Shown one piece after another: positions 8,101 through 15,799 of a stretch of 64,000 bases of DNA (the stretch's first letter is position 1; each line of letters begins with the position of its first letter). The notes under the pieces are model-generated. The model saw nothing but the letters and a program-made list of their open reading frames with translations. It made no database searches and was not told the DNA's origin. The stretch is from Fibrobacter sp. (lineage in GTDB: Bacteria > Fibrobacterota > Fibrobacteria > Fibrobacterales > Fibrobacteraceae): the NCBI GenBank assembly GCA_017649565.1, contig JAGCGO010000078.1:16921-80920 (forward strand), in the 5' to 3' direction. Made by a program: the position numbers and the translations under genes.

Positions 8101-8538
8101 GGCAATCTTGAGATAGACCCGATTAACAGTGCGGACCACGACGCAAACCTGCTGACAATCAACGACAGAATGTCCAACTACTGCCTGATACGATACCAGC
8201 CCTCCAAGAATGTCGAAGATCTCAAGAAGACGTATGTCCGGGCCCGCAAGGACTACCGGAAGACTTTCCCCCTGCGCACAATCATGTCGGATAATGGCAA
8301 CGAACGCGCCTGTCATCTGGATATCGCCAAGGCCCTTGGCGTGGAGTACTACTTCGCCCACCCATATCACTCTTGGGAACGAGGGGCAAACGAATACGCC
8401 TGTACCTGCCAAAAAAGGAGTCGTTCAAGGGTATGTCACTGAAGAAAGTCCGGTGGATACAGAAACAAACTCAACAACAGACCCAGAAAAAGGGTTGATT
8501 TTATGACCCTGTTAGAGTATATTTGTATACAAGTTTAA
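8101..8538 (+). pseudogene. Decayed IS30-family transposase, C-terminal DDE region
   Basis: The piece carries the IS30 catalytic region: LEIDPINSADHDANLLTIND (first Asp), RKTFPLRTIMSDNGNE (second Asp) and YYFAHPYHSWERGANE (Glu). Just after this a deletion shifts the frame: YLPKKESFKGMSLKKVRWIQ continues in a second frame and NNRPRKRVDFMTLLEY in a third, ending with a stop at 8536-8538. The N-terminal DNA-binding half is absent and the left end abuts the MORN-gene fragment. It cannot encode an active transposase. No inverted repeats were recognised. Confidence 0.85.
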
Positions 8539-8628
8539 TAAGCTGACCGATTGCGTTAGCGATAAAAATCCGCCCAGAAGTAGCTCTGTTTTTTAGCAGA
8601 ACTGTTTGGGTTAGGGAGGGCCTGGATC

Positions 8629-9315
8629 ATGTTTCACGGTAAGTGTAAGACGTTGCGGAGCCCTTCTTGTGCCCTGTTCGGTTTTGTTTGCGCCCTGCTG
8701 TGCATGATGGCGGGGTGTTCTTCGTGGTCGTATGACTATTACAAGACGACCAGCGGGCTGAATCGTGCGAAAATTTATTTGGCCTCGTGGGACCGTGGTG
8801 ATTCGGCGGTTGTGCGCTTTGCTGAATCAGAAAGCCTGTCTGTGTCGTTCTATTTTCAAAACTACGAGCCCTTGGACAAGTCGCTTGCCGATTCGAGGTC
8901 GAATGACGCTTCGCAAAATATCGTGCTGATGGAGGGGGGCGTGAGTGGCTTGCGTGAGCCTCTTTCTCTGCGGTTGATGGTCGCTTTCAAGAGCGATTCA
9001 AATGCTAGGAGCAGTGGGCTTGGTGGCGCCTATGTCGATATCTTTGGGTGCAGTGATTACGGTTGCAAGAAGGCGAGCAAGGTTGTGCTGCACGACGAGT
9101 TTTACGAGTATTCTCGCGTGATTGAAGGTGACGATTTTTCGATACTGGAATCTACGGAAGAATTTTACGTGCTCGAGCATGGCTACGATTGCGATGTGAC
9201 CAAGGAGTACCATTTTAGACTGAAAATAGACCAAGCGGATTTTAAGCTTGATGCCGACTTGCAAAAGGGCGAAGAGACTTGTTATGAGAGGGATTTGAAA
9301 TGTCTCTTTTGCTGA
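8629..9315 (+). CDS. Lipoprotein of unknown function
   Basis: 228 residues with a lipoprotein signal (VCALLCMMAGCSS, Cys near 30). A purine-rich ribosome site (AGGGAGG) precedes the ATG. The mature part is rich in beta-prone stretches and contains four cysteines (GCSDYGCKK; the others near the C-terminus) that could pair once exported. No family was recognised. The last 16 bases overlap the start of the next gene, which also encodes a lipoprotein, so the two are probably translated together and may act as a pair. Confidence 0.7.
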   Translation: MFHGKCKTLRSPSCALFGFVCALLCMMAGCSSWSYDYYKTTSGLNRAKIYLASWDRGDSAVVRFAESESLSVSFYFQNYEPLDKSLADSRSNDASQNIVLMEGGVSGLREPLSLRLMVAFKSDSNARSSGLGGAYVDIFGCSDYGCKKASKVVLHDEFYEYSRVIEGDDFSILESTEEFYVLEHGYDCDVTKEYHFRLKIDQADFKLDADLQKGEETCYERDLKCLFC

Positions 9316-11975
9316 AATTGTTCCGCGTGGCGCCGCTTTGCCTGGCTCCGTTCCTTGCATCGATTACCGTTGTGTTGTTTGTGCTTGCGGGCTGTACCGA
9401 GGACGATTACTACGAAAAGGCCGAGACAGAGTATTCGACGGTAGAGAGTCACGATCTCGGTGGCGCCTTTCCCTTAAAATCCAGAGCGTTGACGGCAAAG
9501 TTTATTGTGCCCGGGGCTTTTAGTGTGACCCAGGCGACCGTGACCGAAATGGATAGCAGCCTGAATGAGGTGGCTACCATAGAGGGATCTGTCGAAAAAG
9601 ATTCCGTCAAGTTTGCGGTGCGTAATTACTCCAATCCGTATGTGCTCATCACGATTAAGGGGCGGTGGCAGGGCAAGGATTCTTCGGCCGCTGAACGGGA
9701 ACTGCAGACGCTTACCGACATTTCTGAGGTGGGAACTCCGCAAGTTCGCCTGCTGGGGCACTTGGAAGTTTCGAGGGTAAAGAAGTTGGTGAAGGAGGGC
9801 TACCCGTTCTATACGGCCAAGCGCAAGTCGTCGCATGAACTTCGTCGTGTGTTTATCTACCTGATGAACGGTGACTACCAGAAACCGCAACTTGTAGAAA
9901 CGTTTGCCGAGCGCAACGTGGCGTTGACGCTGTTCGCCTTGTTTACCGACGGGGAGTCAATGTTGCTTGATACGGCGCTTGTCGAAAAGTTTAGGGGCGA
10001 TATTGCCGATGGCGTGTGTGACGACCTTAAGTTGCTGGCGACCTTGGGCGACAACTTGGCAAAACATTGGCTTAGCCTGTTTCATTTTTATGATTGGGAA
10101 AAAAGGTGGGGCGAAAACGTTATAGAAGAAGTGGCGGAGTACGTCGAGAGTCTCTTGGATGATATCCTTGATATGGAGCCTTGTTCGCGGTCGGGCGAGA
10201 CCATTGCCGTAGGTAATGTGGAATCGGAGTTCTACGGCGATTCGCTGGTGTGCGATAAGAGATGGTACTTGTTCAAGCGCTTGCGGACGGAACGTGAAAA
10301 GGATTTTGGAACGTGCGCTTACGAAATGAGTGATCAGCGGATGTATTTGGATGTCGATAGCGTTCGAGGCGTTTTGGATTCGAATATGGTGGTGCTGGAC
10401 TCTACCTATTACATTTGCAAGAAGAAGGAGGCGACTTCGTCGCGTTCGAGTGAATTGTACTTTGATACCTTAAAAGTGTTTGAAGATGCATGGCAGAAGG
10501 CGGAACGTCAAGAAATTTTGAAATACTATATGGGCGATTGCTGTATTAGTTGCGAAAACTGGCGTGGAATCTTTAAGGATTCGGTTTATAGGTGCAGCGC
10601 CTATTATGAACGTTGGGAATACCTGAATACGGATACGCTGACGCACCTTTTGGATTCTTGCGGTGTTGACCGCTTATGGACTGTTGATTCGCTCCACGGC
10701 GTAAAATATGCCTGCACCTTGGAATCGTGGCAGGCCGAAACCCCCGAACTCGATAGCTTGATGCAGGAGCGACCTTGCGACTCGCTCACCGATCGTTACC
10801 GCACTATAAAATATGACAGCAGCGGCTACGTGTGCTCAAATGTTAAAATTTCGGGAACGACGGTCTATACGTTTGTGTGGGCGGATTCGACGATGCTCGC
10901 GGAATACGACTTCTTGGCGCTTCAGGAACCTTGTGACCCTGCAAGGGATTCGCTCCGGTTTGTGGAGATGACGGGTTCGGATGCGGTTTACCAATGCAAG
11001 CAGGAAAACGACCGGTTTGATTTTGTAAAGACCGACAAGGAGACGGCGCTCAATTTAAAGAAGGCTGCGTTCGTGAATGGGCAAAAGCCGTGCGACCCTG
11101 AAACAGACCGTTACCGTACAACGGGCTTTAGCGCTTTTGGTCAAAACTTCTACTATGTTTGCCGCAACAACAAGTATTCGGAATATGTGCTGACCGAGGT
11201 CTCTTACGATGAATACTACATGGTGATGATAGATTACGCCATGTCGCTGGTGAATCGCTCAAAAATTCTTTACGCCTGCAGTGATTCGGTGCTTGCGTTG
11301 CGAGGCCCCGCCGTAGAGGTGGTGGATGGCTCCATTACGGACCCGCGCGATGGTAAACGCTACCGTGTGGTGACGATTGGCGAACAGACTTGGATGGCCG
11401 AGAATCTGGATTATGCGGATAGCGTGGCGACCCCGAACTTGGCGGGCAATTCCTGGTGCTACGAGAACGAACCGGATTCTTGCGCAAAGTACGGCCGACT
11501 TTATACGTGGACGGCTGCGGTGAACCTTGACGAATCGTACAAGAGCAAGAATGCCTACTACGATATATGTACCCCGGTGCAAGGGGTTTGCCCCGACGGT
11601 TGGCATGTGCCGACTCGTGCAGAATGGAACAAACTGTTTGATTATGTCGAAAACAACAATGGTGGCTTGGGTGTTGGCGGCGGGCTAAAGTCGAAGGAAT
11701 ACTGGAGCGATTATGGTGAAAGGTCGGGCGGTAGCGAAGACTTGTTTGGTTTTACGGCGTTGCCTGCGGGTGTGTATGACGGTCGCTCGTTTAGTTACGT
11801 TACCAAACAAACTTATATGCATTCGGTAAACCAGGACGAGGCATCTCGCGGGGGGACAACGACGGGGGATTGGGTTTACGAGGTGGAATTCTCTTTTTTG
11901 AACGACCAAAGGATGTATTCTGCGGAGTGGTCCAAGTCTAGCGGGACCTCGCTCCGTTGCCTTAAAGATGAATAA
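9300..11975 (+). CDS. Large lipoprotein with Cys repeats and C-terminal FISUMP domain
   Basis: 891 residues. The ATG lies inside the end of the preceding gene and has GAGAGGG seven bases upstream. Signal peptide with lipobox VLAGC (Cys near 32). Residues ~35-300 form an unrecognised domain. Residues ~300-650 contain several diverged units built on a CD..TDRYRT...YVC...YTFV pattern (ERPCDSLTDRYRTIKYDSSG, QEPCDPARDSLRFVEMTGSD, QKPCDPETDRYRTTGFSAFG). A FISUMP domain occupies ~680-891 (DPRDGKRYRVVTIGEQTWMA, YGRLYTWTAAV, GVCPDGWHVPT, GFTALPAG, LRCLKD). Of the FISUMP proteins seen whole here, it is the only one with a long folded N-terminal region instead of a Ser linker. Function unknown. Confidence 0.85.
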   Translation: MSLLLKLFRVAPLCLAPFLASITVVLFVLAGCTEDDYYEKAETEYSTVESHDLGGAFPLKSRALTAKFIVPGAFSVTQATVTEMDSSLNEVATIEGSVEKDSVKFAVRNYSNPYVLITIKGRWQGKDSSAAERELQTLTDISEVGTPQVRLLGHLEVSRVKKLVKEGYPFYTAKRKSSHELRRVFIYLMNGDYQKPQLVETFAERNVALTLFALFTDGESMLLDTALVEKFRGDIADGVCDDLKLLATLGDNLAKHWLSLFHFYDWEKRWGENVIEEVAEYVESLLDDILDMEPCSRSGETIAVGNVESEFYGDSLVCDKRWYLFKRLRTEREKDFGTCAYEMSDQRMYLDVDSVRGVLDSNMVVLDSTYYICKKKEATSSRSSELYFDTLKVFEDAWQKAERQEILKYYMGDCCISCENWRGIFKDSVYRCSAYYERWEYLNTDTLTHLLDSCGVDRLWTVDSLHGVKYACTLESWQAETPELDSLMQERPCDSLTDRYRTIKYDSSGYVCSNVKISGTTVYTFVWADSTMLAEYDFLALQEPCDPARDSLRFVEMTGSDAVYQCKQENDRFDFVKTDKETALNLKKAAFVNGQKPCDPETDRYRTTGFSAFGQNFYYVCRNNKYSEYVLTEVSYDEYYMVMIDYAMSLVNRSKILYACSDSVLALRGPAVEVVDGSITDPRDGKRYRVVTIGEQTWMAENLDYADSVATPNLAGNSWCYENEPDSCAKYGRLYTWTAAVNLDESYKSKNAYYDICTPVQGVCPDGWHVPTRAEWNKLFDYVENNNGGLGVGGGLKSKEYWSDYGERSGGSEDLFGFTALPAGVYDGRSFSYVTKQTYMHSVNQDEASRGGTTTGDWVYEVEFSFLNDQRMYSAEWSKSSGTSLRCLKDE

Positions 11976-12211
11976 GTGAATGGGTGGCGTGTCTTATACT
12001 GAAAAAAGTTGTCACTGCACGGAAAGGCAGGCTCAACAAAAATGGAGGCAAAACAGGTCGTAAAAACAGTCGGTTTGTATGACGGAAACGTCCACTGGAT
12101 CAGGCGACAGGTCGTTACGGAAAAGCGCATTTTCTCTGACGAGAACAGGCGGCACGACTCTTGGTTGCATTATACATTTTTTTGTCTCCGTTCAGCAAGC
12201 CGTTTCTTCAT

Positions 12212-12249
12212 CTCTCGTCTGTAGCCGCGTAGCGGCGTTCTCTCGTCTA
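12212..12249. repeat. 38-bp palindromic intergenic element, copy 2
   Basis: Same length and outer arms (TCGTCTGTAG ... GTTCTCTCGTCTA) as the element at 4143-4180, but with the inner stem GCCGC gta GCGGC. It lies just past the stop codon of the MORN lipoprotein gene and could terminate its transcript. The rest of 11976-12259 shows nothing I can identify. Confidence 0.6.
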
Positions 12250-12259
12250 TTTCTCCTAC

Positions 12260-13453
12260 TCACTCCCACAACTTATGCATGATCACGGGCCGTTTTTTGC
12301 CGGCCTCTGTCCTGTGCATGTACAGGTGCCCGGTGCTGTCGTAGCTGAACTGCTCTCCGACGCGTTCCCCGTTCACGTAGGTAAGGCTGTCCATCAGCAC
12401 CCCGTTCGCATACCAGTTGCGCCAGATCCCTTCGCGCTTGCCGTCTTTCCAGAACCCTTCGCTCGCAAGGCCGCCGCCCACGCTGTCGGGGTAGAATATG
12501 CGGGATTCCTGGATGTTCCCCGCAAGCCACGTCTCTTCGTAGCGCAGCCGCTTGTCGCGCTTCATGTACCAGACCTTGCCGGAGAGCTCGCCTGCGACAA
12601 AGGTGGATTCCGCGCAGACGAATTCTTCGCTTTCCCGGTGGCAGGTACCGTAAGATGTTCCGCTTCCGTTTTCGAACAAACTTTCCCTTAGGATGTTCCC
12701 GTCCTTGTCGAGCCAGCGCCATAGGGAGTCTCGCTGCCCGTTCTTCCAGTGCTCCTGCTTTTGTATCGTGCCGTCGGCGCGGTACAACGTCCATTTGCCG
12801 CTCTGGATTCCCTGGTCGTAATTCCCCTCGAGCATGAGTTTTCCGCTCGGGTAGTATTCGCGCGATATCCCGTGGCGTTTGCCGTAGGCGCAGTCGTATT
12901 CGCTGGAGCGGACGCTGTCGGAGGAGTAGTAGGCGATGTGCCCGGAGGGGTTTCCCGGGTGGCAGGTGCTCTCTTCGGCGAGCGTCCCGTTCTCGTACCA
13001 CTTTCTCCACACGTCGATAGAGTCGCCTTCCTTGCCGTAGTGTTCCTCGAAGGCCTTGTTCCGGTTGTAGTGCCAGCCTTCCCAGTCGCCCACTGGGTGG
13101 TCGTCCTTGTAATGCCGTTCGGCCTGGACCTTCTTGTCGTAGAAGTACGAGAGCCATTCCCCGTCCTTCCTGCCCTTCTTGTAGTAACCCGTGCCGATGA
13201 GGTCGCCGAGATCGCTCCATTGCTTGAACTTGCCGTGCGGGACATTGTCCTTGAAGGGGATTTCCAGCTTCTTGATGCCGTTCGTGTACCATTCGACCTG
13301 TTTGAGGATTTCCCCGTCCGGGTATATCCATACGGATGTTTTCTTGATGTCGTTGACGTGGTAGCTGAGGACCTGTTCCTCGGCATGTTCCACGGTGCAT
13401 CCGGAAAGGATTGCAAAAACACCCAAAAAGGCGATAGTTTTGAAACGCTTCAT
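12260..13453 (-). CDS. MORN-repeat lipoprotein
   Basis: 397 residues with a lipoprotein signal (GVFAILSGCTVEH, Cys near 19). The rest is a chain of ~23-residue MORN/YwqK-like beta units: GKFKQWSDLG, GEWLSYFYDKK, GDWEGWHYN, DVWRKWYENGTL, GISREYYPSGKLMLEG, GKWTLYRADGT, GIWRNWYANGVL. Bacterial proteins of this kind are surface or periplasmic beta-sheet scaffolds of unknown role. The gene is divergent from 13488 with only 34 bases between the two starts, so promoters must overlap. A truncated copy of its 3' end lies at 7827-8100 beside IS30 remains. Confidence 0.88.
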   Translation of the reverse strand: MKRFKTIAFLGVFAILSGCTVEHAEEQVLSYHVNDIKKTSVWIYPDGEILKQVEWYTNGIKKLEIPFKDNVPHGKFKQWSDLGDLIGTGYYKKGRKDGEWLSYFYDKKVQAERHYKDDHPVGDWEGWHYNRNKAFEEHYGKEGDSIDVWRKWYENGTLAEESTCHPGNPSGHIAYYSSDSVRSSEYDCAYGKRHGISREYYPSGKLMLEGNYDQGIQSGKWTLYRADGTIQKQEHWKNGQRDSLWRWLDKDGNILRESLFENGSGTSYGTCHRESEEFVCAESTFVAGELSGKVWYMKRDKRLRYEETWLAGNIQESRIFYPDSVGGGLASEGFWKDGKREGIWRNWYANGVLMDSLTYVNGERVGEQFSYDSTGHLYMHRTEAGKKRPVIMHKLWE

Positions 13454-13487
13454 ATTCGGTAAAGTAGAAAAAAGGTAATTTCTAGTC

Positions 13488-14276
13488 GTGGACGAATTGA
13501 AGAAAAAAACGGTTGCTGAAACGCTTAAATCGAGGTTGCAGGCTCCATGGGTGTGGCTTATCCTCGTTTTGACGCTTGGGCTGACGGCACTGTTCTACGT
13601 GTCGCAGAAGCCGGAAATCGTCCTGTACAACAAGTATATCAAGAACATTTCGGAATACCAGCTGCTCGAAACGCGGCTGATGCGCTCGATGGAGCGCGTG
13701 CGCATGGGGCGCATGACGGATTCCTCGTCGATCCAGTCCCAGGTCATGGTGCTTAGGGAGATTGCCTCTACCTTCTCTCACGACATGGACGGCCTGAACG
13801 ACATAAAGATAAAGACTCCTCCGGCATCATCGGTCAGCCGTTTCGAACGCGAGGTCTCGAGGAAATTGTCCGGCGTTGCCTGGTACTTTATCAACCGCAA
13901 CGCATGGTTCCTGTCCCGCGATTCCCTGATTGCCCAGATGGACGGTCTCCCTTCGAGTACGCTTTTTGCCCTTTATGCCCTGCTGGATTCCGCATCTGCC
14001 GGGATGAATGTCTCGCGCCCGCCCCAGATGGACTTGCCTGAAAACTTGGCCAAGGGTGTGGACGGCTTGCTTGCGTCCAATGCCGATCTCTCGGTGGCGT
14101 GGAACCGTCTGAACAGTGATGTCACCATGGCCTGCAGCGAGGAGCTGGTCCAGTTCTTCCAGATGGGAAACCTTGACGAGATTTCGCTCAAGTCCAAGAT
14201 CCCCATGGTGTTCTATTTCCTTTCGATAGTACTCCTCCTGACAACCTTCTTCTTCATTTTCCGCTCCAAGCAGTAG
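13488..14276 (+). CDS. Bitopic membrane protein of unknown function
   Basis: 262 residues from a GTG start with AAAGGT upstream. One membrane segment near the N-terminus (WVWLILVLTLGLTALFYV, ~21-38) and one at the C-terminus (FYFLSIVLLLTTFFFIF) bracket a ~200-residue mostly helical domain, probably periplasmic. No family recognised. The next gene starts 5 bases after the stop and has the same N-TM/C-TM plan, and a secreted hydrolase follows with overlap, so the three form an operon. The two membrane proteins may be partners. Confidence 0.7.
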   Translation: MDELKKKTVAETLKSRLQAPWVWLILVLTLGLTALFYVSQKPEIVLYNKYIKNISEYQLLETRLMRSMERVRMGRMTDSSSIQSQVMVLREIASTFSHDMDGLNDIKIKTPPASSVSRFEREVSRKLSGVAWYFINRNAWFLSRDSLIAQMDGLPSSTLFALYALLDSASAGMNVSRPPQMDLPENLAKGVDGLLASNADLSVAWNRLNSDVTMACSEELVQFFQMGNLDEISLKSKIPMVFYFLSIVLLLTTFFFIFRSKQ

Positions 14277-14281
14277 ACGTT

Positions 14282-14851
14282 ATGCTATCCTTTTTCCGTA
14301 CCCGCCATTCCGCCTATTTCAATTTCGCGTTCCTTTTCGCCGTGCTGGGTTCGTGGTTGTTCTTCTATTTGCAGCCTGTCCTCCGGGGCTTTCTGAGTGA
14401 CGAGTACTTGTTTTACGGCAAGGTGAGCTATGCCGCCATCCCGAGCATTTTCGGCAACACCGACATTCCGCTTTTGGACAAGACGTATTTCCGCCTGAAC
14501 GGTGACAACGATGCGACCTTTGTGCTTTATGCGTCCAAGGAAATCTTGGAAGAGATGTCCGACTGGTTCCAGTTCGGGGCCCGCAATGCGGGGGACATTT
14601 CCCTGGAGGTGTCTGCGGCGCGAATCGGGGAAAACCGGTTCGTGGTGAGCTCGATGGCGACTTCGAACGGGGCGCTGGAATGGGATACCCTCATGGAATA
14701 CCAGTTCCAGTGGGCCATGATTTACCTTGTTGTGGAATTGGCCCTTTTCTGCGTGTTTGTTTTCTTCATTGTCCTGGGCTTCAGGTCCTGGCGGCGCTGG
14801 AAGGCGCTGAAACGCAAGTTGATGTCCGACGGGGACGATTCCGGTGACTAG
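14282..14851 (+). CDS. Membrane protein of unknown function with two terminal TM segments
   Basis: 189 residues. Membrane segments near residues 10-32 (FNFAFLFAVLGSWLFFYL) and 140-165 (MIYLVVELALFCVFVFFIVL) enclose a periplasmic-type domain of ~105 residues; a short basic tail follows (RSWRRWKALKRKL). No family recognised. It sits between another two-TM protein and an alpha/beta hydrolase and overlaps the latter by 8 bases. The order suggests an envelope-located complex, but no substrate is visible. Confidence 0.7.
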   Translation: MLSFFRTRHSAYFNFAFLFAVLGSWLFFYLQPVLRGFLSDEYLFYGKVSYAAIPSIFGNTDIPLLDKTYFRLNGDNDATFVLYASKEILEEMSDWFQFGARNAGDISLEVSAARIGENRFVVSSMATSNGALEWDTLMEYQFQWAMIYLVVELALFCVFVFFIVLGFRSWRRWKALKRKLMSDGDDSGD

Positions 14852-15566
14852 GTTCCATGGGCTTCTTCTTTCGGCGGTCTTGACCCTGCTCCTTTTTTCC
14901 GCTTCTTGGGCGGGCAAGGCTAAGGATACGCTCCTGGTCGACGTTCCCGGCGTAAAGAGTACGGTCGGCGTGTGGTGGCCTGCATCCCGCGAAAAGGCTC
15001 CTGTGCTGGTCTGGTTCCACGGGGGCATGACGAGCGGGAATTGCGAGAAGGGGCTTGTCGCCGGTGACGACCTGTCCAAGCTGTACCCTGCGGCCATTGT
15101 GGTGAGCGCTTCCGCCTGCCGCGAAAATCACTGGGCGACCTCTCCGATGGTTGCCGTGGTGGACCGGGCGCTCGATTCCGTGGCTACGCTCAGAAAGTCT
15201 CCCGTGGGCGAGGTCTCCCTCGTGGGCGTTTCGGACGGGGCTATCGGCGTATTCGTGTATTCCCTGAACGGCGGACGGCGGGTGCAGGACCGGTTGCTCG
15301 TAAGTTCGAACGGGGGCTTGCTGGGGGATGCAAAAATGCTGGCGTCGCAGGGCAAGTTCAAGGATGGTCGTTGGCGCTTTTTGCAGGGCGGCTCGGACCG
15401 GCTGTATCCGTCCGGTGTCACGGTCCCTTGGATTGATTCGTTCTGCCGTACGCTCGGTTCCGATTGCGACTTGAAGTTCGACCAGGCCGGCGAGCACGAC
15501 TGGAGCTACTGGCGTGACAAGCATATGGACTGGATCCGCGCAGCAATCGCTCCTAAAAAGAAATAG
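14844..15566 (+). CDS. Secreted alpha/beta-hydrolase (esterase-like)
   Basis: 240 residues from a GTG that overlaps the upstream gene by 8 bases; a signal peptide follows (LLLSAVLTLLLFSASWAGKA). The alpha/beta-hydrolase core shows the oxyanion strand VLVWFHGGMTSG, the nucleophile elbow GVSDGA (G-x-S-x-G), a candidate acid in GGSDRLYP and the histidine in GEHDWSYW, so the triad is intact. Fibrobacter secretes many carbohydrate esterases, but the substrate cannot be read here. Last gene of a three-gene operon. Confidence 0.8.
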   Translation: MTRFHGLLLSAVLTLLLFSASWAGKAKDTLLVDVPGVKSTVGVWWPASREKAPVLVWFHGGMTSGNCEKGLVAGDDLSKLYPAAIVVSASACRENHWATSPMVAVVDRALDSVATLRKSPVGEVSLVGVSDGAIGVFVYSLNGGRRVQDRLLVSSNGGLLGDAKMLASQGKFKDGRWRFLQGGSDRLYPSGVTVPWIDSFCRTLGSDCDLKFDQAGEHDWSYWRDKHMDWIRAAIAPKKK

Positions 15567-15602
15567 GGATGCCGTTATTTTAACTTTTTTGTGCTTCCTA
15601 CC

Positions 15603-15631
15603 TTGACAAAATGCGCATTTTTTTCAAAATT
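15603..15631 (+). promoter_or_regulatory. Candidate promoter of tRNA-Leu
   Basis: A consensus TTGACA lies 35 bases before the mature tRNA; 17 bases later is AAAATT, a weak -10. Confidence 0.35.
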
Positions 15632-15642
15632 TGGTGCACCAC

Positions 15643-15726
15643 GCGGATGTGGTGGAACTGGTAGACACGCTAGATTCAGGTTCTAGTGCCTGCGAGGGCA
15701 TGAAGGTTCAAGTCCTTTCATCCGCA
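15643..15726 (+). tRNA. tRNA-Leu (anticodon CAG)
   Basis: An 84-base class II tRNA. The acceptor strands GCGGATG and CATCCGC pair fully, the D-arm contains TGGTAGACACGC, the anticodon loop is TTCAGGT (anticodon CAG), a long variable arm follows (TGCCTGCGAGGGCA), and the T-arm contains GGTTCAAGTCC. The discriminator is A and no CCA is encoded. Confidence 0.93.
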
Positions 15727-15730
15727 CTGA

Positions 15731-15760
15731 AAAACCCGGTAGTTCGCTACCGGGTTTTTT
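15731..15760 (+). terminator. Terminator of tRNA-Leu
   Basis: Perfect stem AACCCGGTAG / CTACCGGGTT with a TTCG loop and a T tract, starting 5 bases after the tRNA. Confidence 0.9.
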
Positions 15761-15799
15761 ATTGTTCAAAGCAGTGTTGCTGCAGGGGGCTGCAGTTTT

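Noticed and set aside
8080..8442. A free-standing 120-residue gene
   Set aside because: The protein is an internal slice of IS30 transposase; frameshifts and missing N-terminus show that it is a remnant.
12009..12224. 71-codon open frame after the FISUMP gene
   Set aside because: TTG start, no ribosome site, no recognisable similarity and Arg/Phe-rich end running into the 38-bp palindrome.
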